Source: Betaproteobacteria bacterium HGW-Betaproteobacteria-14 | Lineage (GTDB): Bacteria; Pseudomonadota; Gammaproteobacteria; Burkholderiales; Rhodocyclaceae | Length of the DNA: 64,000 nt | Reading direction: 5' to 3' | NCBI GenBank assembly: GCA_002840845.1 | Contig: PHCS01000005.1 | Location: 1 to 64,000, forward strand | In this document: positions 26,722 through 35,666 of the stretch, piece by piece | Layout: each line of letters begins with the position of its first letter | Numbering within the stretch: position 1 is the first letter of the stretch | Position numbers and translations under genes: made by a program | Notes under the pieces: generated by a model | Databases searched by the model: none | What the model saw: the letters and a program-made list of their open reading frames with translations, nothing else | What the model was told of the DNA's origin: nothing

Positions 26722-27402
26722 TTATACGGTTTCAGGCTGGTCAAGCCCGGTGGCAATGATGAAGGCGCGCTTCGCCTCGCCGAGGTGGTCGCGCATGGCG
26801 GCAGCCGCCGCTTCGCCGTCGCCTGCGGCCAGTGCGCCGGCGATGCGCCGCAGGCCCTTGATGACGATGCCGCGGATCTTCGCATCGCCAAGGGTCAGGG
26901 CGCGGATGCGCATCATGTGGTCGGCATACTGTTCGATGGCGCGCACCAGGCGGCGATTGGGCACCAGGTCCTTCCAGGCATTGCGGAAGCGGATATTGGC
27001 CTCGCGGAAGGCGTCGGCATCGCCGGCCCTGAAGGCGGCTTCTGCCGCGGCCAGGGCCTCTTCGATCGGGGCGCGCACGCCCGGATCGGTCGTGAGTTCG
27101 GCGACGCGGCGCAACGCGGCCGGCTCGATGAGAAAGCGCACTTCGTAAATGTCATCGACGTCGCTCAGCGTCAGGGACGGCACGACGAAGCTGCGGCCGT
27201 CCGAGGCAAGCAGCCCTTCGCTGGCGAGGCGCGTCAGGGCTTCGCGCACGGGTGTGCGCGAGACGCCGAGTCTTTCCGCCAGTTGGACTTCCTGCAGGGG
27301 CTGCCCCGTTGCGATGGTGCCGTCGCGCAGATGTGCGCGAAGCGTCTGATAAACCTGATCGCCCAGGGCGAGGGGGCGTTGCAACGGCTTGATTGTGGAC
27401 AC
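26722..27402 (-). CDS. GntR-family (FadR/FCD-type) transcriptional regulator
   Basis: wHTH LAERLGVSRTPVREALTRLASEGLL; likely GTG start at 27402 preceded by GGAGGT. Confidence 0.85.
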   Translation of the reverse strand: MSTIKPLQRPLALGDQVYQTLRAHLRDGTIATGQPLQEVQLAERLGVSRTPVREALTRLASEGLLASDGRSFVVPSLTLSDVDDIYEVRFLIEPAALRRVAELTTDPGVRAPIEEALAAAEAAFRAGDADAFREANIRFRNAWKDLVPNRRLVRAIEQYADHMMRIRALTLGDAKIRGIVIKGLRRIAGALAAGDGEAAAAAMRDHLGEAKRAFIIATGLDQPETV

Positions 27403-27453
27403 CAAGGGAGTACCTCCGCGACAGAATGGGACCTCGAGATCGAGCCTGTTCGG

Positions 27454-27468
27454 TGGATACTGTATACA
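27454..27468. promoter_or_regulatory. Putative GntR operator copy 1, TGGATACTGTATACA
   Basis: 15-bp sequence about 50 bp upstream of the gntR start, identical to 29522-29536; imperfect dyad GGATAC-T-GTATAC. Confidence 0.6.
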
Positions 27469-27522
27469 CGCCAACCGGACGTGTAAAGATGAAGCAAATT
27501 GCAGGTCTTCAGGCATTGCCGT

Positions 27523-29493
27523 CTAGATGCGGCAGCCGAGGCGATAGCCTTCGTGGATCGCTGCGTCGAGTCCGCGGGCTATCACCGTGTCGCCGGCGCC
27601 ATGCAGTTCATCCACCATCCACTGGAACTCGTTGAAGAGGTCGTGGTTGGGCTTGCGCGGCCCGGAGACGATGATCGTATCGGCCGGCAGGAAGGTTTCC
27701 TCGCCCTTGGCATTCTTCACCCGCGCGCCGTCGCCGGTGATCGCGATGAGTTGGGAAGAGGTCAAGGTGCGGATTTCGAGTTCTTCGATCCAGGCGGTGT
27801 GGCGCCACTTGAAGGAGGGCATGACGTCGCCGGCGATGCGCTTTTCCTCTTCCACAATGACCACGTCGTGTCCTTGCTTTTTCAGGGATTCGGCCAGCGT
27901 CAGGCCGATCTTGCCGCCGCCGATCATGACGACGCGCTTGCCCGGCTTGACCTTTCCCTTGGCGACATCCAGCGCGTCGACCAGCGTGTCGTGGCCCTCT
28001 ATGTGCCGGTAGGCCGCCATGTCTGTGCGCGCGCCTGCCGCGACGAGGCAGACATCGTACTGGTGCAGCACGCTGCGCATGAACTTCGCGTTGGCCTCGG
28101 TGTTGAAGCGGATCTCGATGCCCATTTTCTTGATCATGGTTTCGTAGTAGCTGATCACGCTGAACAGGTCGTCGGGCCGGGCCAGGTCGTTGCCGGCGTA
28201 GCCGAGCAGGTTGCCGCCGATCTTGTCGCCCTTCTCGAAAATGGTGACGTCGTGGCCGCGCTTCTTCGCGGTGATGGCGGCCTCCAGGCCGGCCGGGCCG
28301 GCGCCGATGATCATGATCTTCTTCTTCACCGCGGCCTCGGTGATGTGATATTCAGGCTCGACTTCATGGCCCAGTGCCGGGTTCATGGCGCAGGTGTAGG
28401 GCAGGTCGCGGAACAGGCGCGACAAACAGTTCAATGAACCGATGCAGCGGCGCACTTCATCGAGGCGGTCCTCGGCGGCCTTGTGGATGAGTTCCGGATC
28501 GGCCAGCATGGGCCGGCAGACTTCCCAGAAATCGAACACGCCGTCCTTGATGCATTGGTCGGCCATGACGGGATCCGGCAGGCGGTTGCCGAAGGTGATG
28601 AGGGTGTTCGGGAACAGTTTCTTCGCCTTGGCCGAGAGATAGTTCCAGTGGCCGGGCGGCACGTCGCGGCCGATGGAGGACTCCGGCGCCTCCTGCCAGC
28701 CTACCGTGACGGAAATCATGTCGACACCGGTGTCCACGGCCTGCTGCATGAGTTCGAAGCAGTCGTCCTCGCTGTTGCCACCCCAGCGGTCCATCAGTTC
28801 TGCGCCGTTCAGGCGGATCACCAGCGGGTGTTCGGGCGTGGCCTGCTTGATGGCGTCGATCAGTTCGCGCATGAAGCGGCCGCGGTTCTCGATGGAGCCG
28901 CCGTACTCGTCGGTGCGCTGGTTGGTGAAGCGCGAGTTGAAGTTGGCGAGCAGGTAGCCCATGAAGCTGGTGACTTCGGTGCCGTCGAAGCCGGCGCGGA
29001 TGGAGCGCTTGGCGGCATCGGCATGCTGCTGCACCACGGCCTTGATCTGTTCCTTGGTCAGTTCGCGCGGCGGACGGAAGTGCGGCAGAGTTTGCGGCAC
29101 CACGGAAGGCTGCACGCAGTAGCCCAGGTCGATGCCGCCGTAGCGGCCGGCGTGGAGGATCTGCTGGATCGCCACCGCGCCGCCATCGTGGATGTACTGG
29201 GCGATGGTCTCGAACTGCGGCAGGAACTTGTCGTCGAAGATCGCCACCTGGCGGAAGTAGGATTTCCCTTCGCCGAGCGGATCCGGGTAGGCGCCCTGGT
29301 TGGTGATGATGCCGCAGCCGGTGGCGGCGATGACCCGCATGCGCGCCAGCTCGCGCGGCGTGATGAAGCCGTCGCGGGTGTTGTAGTTGGAAACGCAGCA
29401 GGCGCCGTACTTGACCATGTTCTTGGTCTTGAACTTGCCGATCTGGCCGGGCTGGAAGAGGTGCTTGAGCTTGAGTTCGCCGGGTCGTGTCAT
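27523..29493 (-). CDS. Old-Yellow-Enzyme-type NADH:flavin oxidoreductase (2,4-dienoyl-CoA reductase/TMADH-like)
   Basis: 656 aa; OYE barrel (GGAVAIQQILHAGRYG...NSRFTNQRTDEYGGSIENRGRF) plus FAD/NAD domains (KKIMIIGAGPAGLEAA; VVMIGGGKIG). Confidence 0.88.
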   Translation of the reverse strand: MTRPGELKLKHLFQPGQIGKFKTKNMVKYGACCVSNYNTRDGFITPRELARMRVIAATGCGIITNQGAYPDPLGEGKSYFRQVAIFDDKFLPQFETIAQYIHDGGAVAIQQILHAGRYGGIDLGYCVQPSVVPQTLPHFRPPRELTKEQIKAVVQQHADAAKRSIRAGFDGTEVTSFMGYLLANFNSRFTNQRTDEYGGSIENRGRFMRELIDAIKQATPEHPLVIRLNGAELMDRWGGNSEDDCFELMQQAVDTGVDMISVTVGWQEAPESSIGRDVPPGHWNYLSAKAKKLFPNTLITFGNRLPDPVMADQCIKDGVFDFWEVCRPMLADPELIHKAAEDRLDEVRRCIGSLNCLSRLFRDLPYTCAMNPALGHEVEPEYHITEAAVKKKIMIIGAGPAGLEAAITAKKRGHDVTIFEKGDKIGGNLLGYAGNDLARPDDLFSVISYYETMIKKMGIEIRFNTEANAKFMRSVLHQYDVCLVAAGARTDMAAYRHIEGHDTLVDALDVAKGKVKPGKRVVMIGGGKIGLTLAESLKKQGHDVVIVEEEKRIAGDVMPSFKWRHTAWIEELEIRTLTSSQLIAITGDGARVKNAKGEETFLPADTIIVSGPRKPNHDLFNEFQWMVDELHGAGDTVIARGLDAAIHEGYRLGCRI

Positions 29494-29521
29494 TGCTGTT
29501 CTCCTGGGCTTCGGGCCACTC

Positions 29522-29536
29522 TGGATACTGTATACA
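29522..29536. promoter_or_regulatory. Putative GntR operator copy 2, TGGATACTGTATACA
   Basis: Identical 15-mer about 30 bp upstream of the OYE start (29493). Confidence 0.6.
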
Positions 29537-29573
29537 TTGGTGCCGGGCGAGTCAATGCGCCGGCGTGGGGTAA

Positions 29574-29601
29574 TTCAAAAGAGCCCGCCTGGGCGGGCTC
29601 T
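29574..29601 (-). terminator. Rho-independent terminator of the bzdVWXY operon
   Basis: Perfect stem AGAGCCCGCC-TG-GGCGGGCTCT (29580-29601), followed on the minus strand by TTTTGAATT, just past the bzdY stop. Confidence 0.85.
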
Positions 29602-29611
29602 ATTCAAACAA

Positions 29612-30742
29612 TCAGCTTTTCGGCTTGGCCAGCACCTGCTCGGCAAATTTCTCGTCGAAAACAGCGCCTTCCGCCACCAACTGGCGATACTTGATGAAGT
29701 CGATGACGTCCTTGCCGGTGATCTTCTTCGCATCGAAGGCGTTGAAACCCAGCCAGGCCTCGTGGTTCATGTTGGCCGCCAGCCAGTGGCGGTTCGGCAG
29801 CTTGGCCTGGTCCCAGAAGAATTTCTTCTTGGCGCGGATGCCCTCGATCGACTTGATCAGGCAGTGCGGGAAGAGGTTGGAGAACTTCCAGATGATGTCA
29901 TTCACCGCCTTGTCCAGCAGTTCGAAGTCGGTAGTGCACTGGGCCATCAGTTCCTTCGCCTTGGCGGCTTCCTCCTTCGACACCGGCTCGCCATAGACGA
30001 TCTCGCCGTCATCGACATAGGTGTCGGTGCGCACGAGCGGGTTGCGCACCCACTTGCCGTCCTTCTTCAGCACCGGCACGACCTTGGTGAGAAGGTTCTT
30101 GGCCTTCATCTTGTAGGCGCTCCAGGTCTCGCAGGAGACGCAGTTGTACATCGCGTCTTCCATGTTGAGGAACCAGGGCAGGAAGTCGGTCGAGCCGCCG
30201 TCCGGCGCCGAGCCGTGCTTGGGGCCGGCCTGGCCGAAGATGGCCAGGTCGGAGGAAATGGTCAGGTCGGTGGCCATGCCGATTTCCTGGCCGCCGGCGA
30301 CGCGCATGCCGTTGACGCGGCAGATGACCGGCTTCTTGCAGTTGAGGATGCCGTCGACCATGGCATTGAAGAGGTCCATGTACTCGCCGTATTCATTCGG
30401 CCGCTTCGAGTAGTAGGCGGAGTATTCGGCGGTGTTGCCGCCGGTGCAGAAGGCCTTGTCGCCCACTGCGGTGAACACCACGGCGACGATGCGGCGGTCG
30501 CTCGAGGCCTTCTGGAAGCCGGCGATGACGCCCTTCACCATCTCGGTGGTGTAGGAGTTGTATTGGGACGGGTTGTTGAGCCAGATCCAGGCCGAGAAAA
30601 GGCCGTCGACCTTGGTGCCCTTGTCGTCGACCACGGGGCGCTCCTCGTAGACCACCGTCGGCGCATCCTTGCCGAAGTGGGAGTTGTCGAAGAGCTGGTG
30701 ATCCTTGAGCTCGTTGTCCCTGCGCAGCCATTCCAATGCCAT
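29612..30742 (-). CDS. bzdY: 6-oxocyclohex-1-ene-1-carbonyl-CoA hydrolase
   Basis: 376 aa MALEWLRRDNELKDHQLFDNSHFGKDAPTVVYEERPV..., Oah-like crotonase; neighbours Had and Dch. Confidence 0.88.
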   Translation of the reverse strand: MALEWLRRDNELKDHQLFDNSHFGKDAPTVVYEERPVVDDKGTKVDGLFSAWIWLNNPSQYNSYTTEMVKGVIAGFQKASSDRRIVAVVFTAVGDKAFCTGGNTAEYSAYYSKRPNEYGEYMDLFNAMVDGILNCKKPVICRVNGMRVAGGQEIGMATDLTISSDLAIFGQAGPKHGSAPDGGSTDFLPWFLNMEDAMYNCVSCETWSAYKMKAKNLLTKVVPVLKKDGKWVRNPLVRTDTYVDDGEIVYGEPVSKEEAAKAKELMAQCTTDFELLDKAVNDIIWKFSNLFPHCLIKSIEGIRAKKKFFWDQAKLPNRHWLAANMNHEAWLGFNAFDAKKITGKDVIDFIKYRQLVAEGAVFDEKFAEQVLAKPKS

Positions 30743-30767
30743 GTTGTTTCTCCTGATGTATGTGGGT

Positions 30768-31838
30768 TCAGAAATCGGGGGTGAGGATGACGCGCTTCTT
30801 CAGCTTGCCATGGTGGGCTTCATCGAAGACCTGTTCGATCTGGCTCATCGGCCGCGTCTCGACGAAGGGTCCGAGGGCGATGCGCCCGTCGACGCACATG
30901 TCGAGCACCAGCGGATAGTAGGAGGGCAGGCAGCCCCAGGTGCCGATCAGCTGCGCATCGAAGGCCATCAGCTTCGACAGCATGTACGAGGTTTCGTCCG
31001 TGCCATAGCCGACGATGACCAGCGTGCCGACGAAGGAGAGCAGGGACAGCGCCAGTTCCTGGCCCGGCTTGGTGCCGGTGACTTCGAAGATCTTCCAGCC
31101 GTAGCCGGACGGCACGCCTTTCTCCTTGCAGATGGCCTTGAAAAGCTCCTTCACTTCCTTGGCGCTCTTGCCCTTCGGGTTGATCACGGCGTCGGCGCCG
31201 TAGCCCTTCATGAACTCGAGCTTCTCGTCGTTGATGTCGATGCCGATCACCACCTTGGCGCCGAAGCCCTTGGCGGTCTGCGTCATGAAGCTGCCGACGC
31301 CGCCGGCCGCGCCGATGACGATGACCAGGTCGTCGGCCTTGAGGTCGGCGCGGATGGCCGCCTGGTAGGGCGTGGTGACTGCATCCGCGACGACGGAAAG
31401 GTGTTCCAGCGGGATGCCCTTGCGGTCGTGCACCACGCACAGATCCTTGGCGGGCACCGGGATGTGGCTGGAATAGCCGCCGTAGATGCCCATCGAGTTG
31501 CCCGGCATCTTCTGGCTCAGGCAGCGGTTGCCGCGGCCGGACTTGCAGATCTCGCAGGCGTTGCAGGGGAGCACCGCCGGGATGATGACTTCCTTGCCGA
31601 TCATGAGCGGCTCGTCGCTGGCGACGACCACGCCGGAAATCTCGTGGCCGAGCGAGAGCGGCGGCTTCTGCACGGTGGGCACGCCCATGTAGAAGTAGGA
31701 CAGGTCGGTGTGGCAGACGCCGCAGCCGCGGATCTCGACCAGCGCTTCGCCGGACTTGAGTTCCGGCGTCGGGATTTCTGTGCGGACGAGCTTGCCCGGC
31801 TCGGTCATCTGCCAGGTGTGGATGGTTTTCGGGATCAT
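30768..31838 (-). CDS. bzdX: 6-hydroxycyclohex-1-ene-1-carbonyl-CoA dehydrogenase
   Basis: 356 aa zinc-type ADH, GCGVCHTDLSYFYMGVPTVQKPPLSLGHEISG. Confidence 0.88.
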   Translation of the reverse strand: MIPKTIHTWQMTEPGKLVRTEIPTPELKSGEALVEIRGCGVCHTDLSYFYMGVPTVQKPPLSLGHEISGVVVASDEPLMIGKEVIIPAVLPCNACEICKSGRGNRCLSQKMPGNSMGIYGGYSSHIPVPAKDLCVVHDRKGIPLEHLSVVADAVTTPYQAAIRADLKADDLVIVIGAAGGVGSFMTQTAKGFGAKVVIGIDINDEKLEFMKGYGADAVINPKGKSAKEVKELFKAICKEKGVPSGYGWKIFEVTGTKPGQELALSLLSFVGTLVIVGYGTDETSYMLSKLMAFDAQLIGTWGCLPSYYPLVLDMCVDGRIALGPFVETRPMSQIEQVFDEAHHGKLKKRVILTPDF

Positions 31839-31863
31839 TGCGTCTCCAGTCTGTGCTGCGGTT

Positions 31864-32637
31864 TTACTTGTTCTTCCACACCGGCTTGCGCTTTTCCATG
31901 AAGGAGTTCAGGCCCTCGACGGCGTCCGCCGTGGCCATCAGGTCCTTCAGGTAGATCTGCTCGACGGTGAACAGCGCCTCGAAGAAGGGCTTGCCGGCCG
32001 CTTCGCGCACCGCCTTCTTGGTGTACATCAGCGCCACGCGCGACAGGCCAAGGAACTGGTCGAGGAAGGCGCGGGTGTCCTGCGCGAAGCTGGCGCGCGG
32101 GAAGACGCGGTTGAGCAGGCCAAGGTTCAGGGCTTCCTGAGCACTGATGAGACCGCCGCCGAGCAGCAGTTCCATCACCTTGGGCAGCGAGATGATGCGC
32201 GGCATGAGGATCGCGGCGATGGGCGGGAACACGCCCAGCTTGATCTCCGGCTGGCCGATTTTCGTCTCCTCGGTGGCCACCGCCATGTCGCAGGCCAGCG
32301 CCAGTTCGCAGCCGCCGCCCATGGCCGAGCCGTTGAGGGCCGCCACCGTCGGCAGCGGAAACACCATCAGGCGCTTGAGGATGCCGTGGAAGACGTCGAT
32401 CATCTGCACGACCTTGTCCGGCGTGTGATCCATGACGTCGACCCCGGCGGAGAATACCTTCTCGCCGGCGGCGGTGATCATCAGCAGCTTGGCCGATTCC
32501 TCCTGCGCGGCGATGTCGAGGGCGCGGTTCAACTCCTCCATCAGGGCGATGTCGAGGACGTTGTGCGGCGGACGATTGATGGTGATGGTCGCCAGCGCAT
32601 CGGCGACCGAGTATTGCAGGAACTTGAAGTCTTCCAT
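31864..32637 (-). CDS. bzdW: Cyclohexa-1,5-diene-1-carbonyl-CoA hydratase
   Basis: Start MEDFKFLQYSVADALATITINRPPHNVLD at 32637; crotonase GSAMGGGCELALACDMAVA. Confidence 0.85.
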   Translation of the reverse strand: MEDFKFLQYSVADALATITINRPPHNVLDIALMEELNRALDIAAQEESAKLLMITAAGEKVFSAGVDVMDHTPDKVVQMIDVFHGILKRLMVFPLPTVAALNGSAMGGGCELALACDMAVATEETKIGQPEIKLGVFPPIAAILMPRIISLPKVMELLLGGGLISAQEALNLGLLNRVFPRASFAQDTRAFLDQFLGLSRVALMYTKKAVREAAGKPFFEALFTVEQIYLKDLMATADAVEGLNSFMEKRKPVWKNK

Positions 32638-32650
32638 TGTTTCCCCTATT

Positions 32651-35194
32651 TCAGAACAGGTCGTCCATTTCATCGGCGCCGACGCCCTTGGGCATGGAGC
32701 CATGCTGCTCCATGTACGCCTGCACCAGCTGGTTTTCGCGCTGCGTGAAGAAGGGCGCGAGTTCGAAGATGAAATATTTCGCCTCGTCGGACTTGCCGAT
32801 CATGCCCTGCAGACCTTCGCGCAGGTTTTCCACGCCCTTGATGGCGAGCACCGTCTTGTCGGCGTCGAGCAGCTGATAGACGCCGGATTCCTCGGTGACG
32901 CCGGCGACATTGGCCTCGCTCAGCTCCTGCCAGGATTCGGGCGGCAGCACCATGTCCTCGATCTTCGCCGCCAGGTTGCATTTCAGGCAGCGCAGCGCCT
33001 CCGCCTGGGCGGTTTCCGCGTTGAAACCGAGTTCCACTTCATTCCAGTTGTTGCGGCTGGCCGGGTCGATGAAGGTCGGGTGGAAGCGCTTGACCTGGTT
33101 GAAGCCCTCGTCGCGGCCGATGTGCGGGTCGGTGTCCCAGTCCGGCAGCAGCTTCTCCTCGATGTCGCCGTCTCCCCCGAGCTGACTATCGATGGCCGCT
33201 GCCGCAATGCGTCCCTGGGCGACGGACTCGATCAGGGTCGACGGGCCGAGCACGCAGTCGCCGCCGGCATACACGCCCGGCTTCGAGGTCAGCATGGAGT
33301 CGGCGCGCACGGTGATGCGGCCCTTGTCGTTGGTCTGCACGCCGAAGCCCTCGTACTTGTTCGGGTACTGGCCGATGGCGGCGATGACCAGGTCGACATC
33401 CTCGGTGAACTCGCTGCCGGGGATTTCCACCGGGCGGCGGCGGCCGGAAGCATCGGGTTCGCCCAGCTGCATCTTCGCATAGGTGATTTTCAGGCGCGAA
33501 CTGCCGGATTCGTTCAGTTCGATTTTCTTCGGCGCCAGCAGGAAGCGTAAATTGACGCCTTCCTCCTCGCAGCCCTGCACCTCGTCGTCGCGCGCCGGCA
33601 TTTCCTCTCGGGTGCGGCGATACACCATGTCGACCACTTCGGCGCCGAGGCGGCGCGCGGAGCGCGCGTTGTCCGTGGCGACATTGCCGCCGCCAATGAC
33701 GGCGACGCGCTTGCCGATGACGATGTCGGTGCCCGGCGTGCCGATCAGGCCGAGCGTGACGGCGCGCAGGAAGGTGGGGCTGTCCACCACGTTGGGCAGA
33801 CTGTCGCCGGGCAGGCCGAGCTTGTCGCCGCCCTGGGCGCCGATGCCGATGAAGACGGCCTCATGGCCCTGCGCGAACAACTCGTCGATTTTCTCGACGC
33901 GGGTGTTGTAGCGAATCTCCACGCCGAGCTTGGTCACTTCGGCGACTTCGCTGTCGATGACGTCGAGCGGCACGCGGTAGGAGGGGATGCCGTAGCGCGC
34001 CATGCCGCCGGCAGCGGGCAGGGCGTCGAATACCGTGACGCTGTGACCCTTCTTGGCGAGGTAGTAGGCGGCCGTCAGGCCGGCCGGGCCGGCACCGATG
34101 ATGGCCGCTTTCTTGCCCGTCGGCGGCAGCTGCTTGGAATACTGGCGCCAAAGGCCGGTGTCGTTGTCGGCGGCGATGCGCTTCAGGCTGCGGATGGATA
34201 TCGGCTCATCGAGGTGCTTGCGGCGGCAGGCCGACTCGCAAGGCGAGAAGCAGGCGCGGCCGAGGATGCCGGGGAAGGGCAGCTTTTCGCGCACCACGGC
34301 GACTGCCTCGGAATATTTGCCGAGGCCGACCAGCTGCACGTAGCGCGGCACGTCGATGCCGGCCGGGCAGGTGTGCTTGCACGGCACCTGCGACTCTTCC
34401 TTGCGCGAGACGTCGAGGGTGCGGTCCATCAGCGCGCCGGTCGGGCAGACGGTGACGCAGGCGGAGCAGAACTTGCAGCCGGACTCGATCAGCGTCGGCG
34501 CAATGGTGCCGACCCACTTGCGGCCCTCGGTCTCCTTGACTTCGAGGCAGCCGACGCCGCGCACCTCGTTGCAGGCCACCAGGCAGCGGCGGCAGTCGAT
34601 GCACAGGTTGTAGTCGCGGTCATAGAAGGGTTCGTTCTTGATGACCGGCAGTTGGATGTGCTTGTAGTTCGGCGTGGTGGCCGGAATGCCGATGTAGTCG
34701 GAGACCTTCCTCAGTTCGCAGGTGTGGAAGATGGAACAGCAGCGCTGCTCGACCGGATTGCCGAAGGAACAGGTGGTGCGGCTGCAGCCCTCGCGCTGCG
34801 GGCAGGTGAGGCAATTGTGCGGGTGGTTGCCGAGGACCTTGGCGATGCGCTCCTTGCGCAGCTTGTCGATGGCAGGCGACTGGGTCGTGACGTCCATTTC
34901 GGCCTGAACCGCCACCGAGCATGAGGTGCGCATGCCCGGGGTGCCTGCGATTTCCACTACGCAGAGATTGCAGCCGGAGTCGCCTGCGCCGCGCTGGCAG
35001 GAGGGCGGCAGGTCGGGATGGGCGCACAGCGAAGGAATATAGATGCCCGCGGCAGTAGCCGCGGACAGCAGCGATGTCCCCTCGGGGGCCTCGACCTTCC
35101 TGCCGTCGATGGTGAGCGACACCAGCGGGCCGGTCTTTGCCGCATCTGGCATAGAAGCCTTCCACCATATGACGGCTTGCGCGCTTGTATTCAT
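32651..35194 (-). CDS. bzdV: Multi-domain Fe-S/FAD NAD(P)H:ferredoxin oxidoreductase-like protein
   Basis: 847 aa; NuoG-like Cys-rich N-terminus, ferredoxin domain, GltD-like FAD/NADPH domains (KKAAIIGAGPAGLTAAYYLAKKGH; VAVIGGGNVATDNARSARRLGAE). Confidence 0.8.
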   Translation of the reverse strand: MNTSAQAVIWWKASMPDAAKTGPLVSLTIDGRKVEAPEGTSLLSAATAAGIYIPSLCAHPDLPPSCQRGAGDSGCNLCVVEIAGTPGMRTSCSVAVQAEMDVTTQSPAIDKLRKERIAKVLGNHPHNCLTCPQREGCSRTTCSFGNPVEQRCCSIFHTCELRKVSDYIGIPATTPNYKHIQLPVIKNEPFYDRDYNLCIDCRRCLVACNEVRGVGCLEVKETEGRKWVGTIAPTLIESGCKFCSACVTVCPTGALMDRTLDVSRKEESQVPCKHTCPAGIDVPRYVQLVGLGKYSEAVAVVREKLPFPGILGRACFSPCESACRRKHLDEPISIRSLKRIAADNDTGLWRQYSKQLPPTGKKAAIIGAGPAGLTAAYYLAKKGHSVTVFDALPAAGGMARYGIPSYRVPLDVIDSEVAEVTKLGVEIRYNTRVEKIDELFAQGHEAVFIGIGAQGGDKLGLPGDSLPNVVDSPTFLRAVTLGLIGTPGTDIVIGKRVAVIGGGNVATDNARSARRLGAEVVDMVYRRTREEMPARDDEVQGCEEEGVNLRFLLAPKKIELNESGSSRLKITYAKMQLGEPDASGRRRPVEIPGSEFTEDVDLVIAAIGQYPNKYEGFGVQTNDKGRITVRADSMLTSKPGVYAGGDCVLGPSTLIESVAQGRIAAAAIDSQLGGDGDIEEKLLPDWDTDPHIGRDEGFNQVKRFHPTFIDPASRNNWNEVELGFNAETAQAEALRCLKCNLAAKIEDMVLPPESWQELSEANVAGVTEESGVYQLLDADKTVLAIKGVENLREGLQGMIGKSDEAKYFIFELAPFFTQRENQLVQAYMEQHGSMPKGVGADEMDDLF

Positions 35195-35228
35195 ACCTGA
35201 TTCTCCGTAAAACCCTTCCTATCGATGT

Positions 35229-35244
35229 ATGCAGAATAACGCAT
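35229..35244. promoter_or_regulatory. BzdR-like operator ATGCAGAATAACGCAT (bzdV side)
   Basis: Fits TGCA-N6-TGCA with one mismatch; same 16-bp pattern as 35667-35682. Confidence 0.55.
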
Positions 35245-35281
35245 ATCAATAAATTGAAAGGTATTAGAATGCATCTATCTG

Positions 35282-35324
35282 ATTTTAGGAGAGGTGTCGC
35301 CCCATGACATTTGATCTACATCAA
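35282..35324 (-). promoter_or_regulatory. bzdV promoter: FNR/AcpR box plus -10
   Basis: Perfect TTGAT-CTAC-ATCAA (35311-35324); minus-strand -10-like TAAAAT (35287-35282) at class II FNR spacing. Confidence 0.65.
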
Positions 35325-35586
35325 GATGGAGCATAAAAACCCTAATAATCTTTGGCAAATAGAAAGCGACGAACAATGCAGATCTCATTGACAAAAAAAG
35401 GTTTTCATACTTTGCGCTATCCACTTGTAGCAGGGATCCGTACCGCAGTTCTGCCGTGTCCGGAGCTTGGGCCGCTGGTAGATGCGCGCCACCCTCAACT
35501 TGAGTTTTCTAATATTCGTAACCGCTTATTCAACTGGAGACTTTTTCGTCATATTGCCTGGATTTTAACTTGATAATGCTATTTTC

Positions 35587-35628
35587 TTGATGCAAGTCAA
35601 ACCTCGAGGCTGAAATGGTTTCTAGAAT
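35587..35628 (+). promoter_or_regulatory. bzdN promoter: FNR/AcpR box plus -10
   Basis: TTGAT-GCAA-GTCAA (35587-35600, one mismatch); TAGAAT at 35623-35628, exactly where a -10 belongs if the box is at -41.5. Confidence 0.65.
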
Positions 35629-35666
35629 CGCCTCAAATGCTTTATCGTGCATTCTTATTAATAGAA

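Noticed and set aside
35352-35573. 73-aa plus-strand ORF between bzdV and bzdN
   Set aside because: Lies in the AT-rich promoter region, no recognisable domain; better explained as regulatory intergenic DNA.
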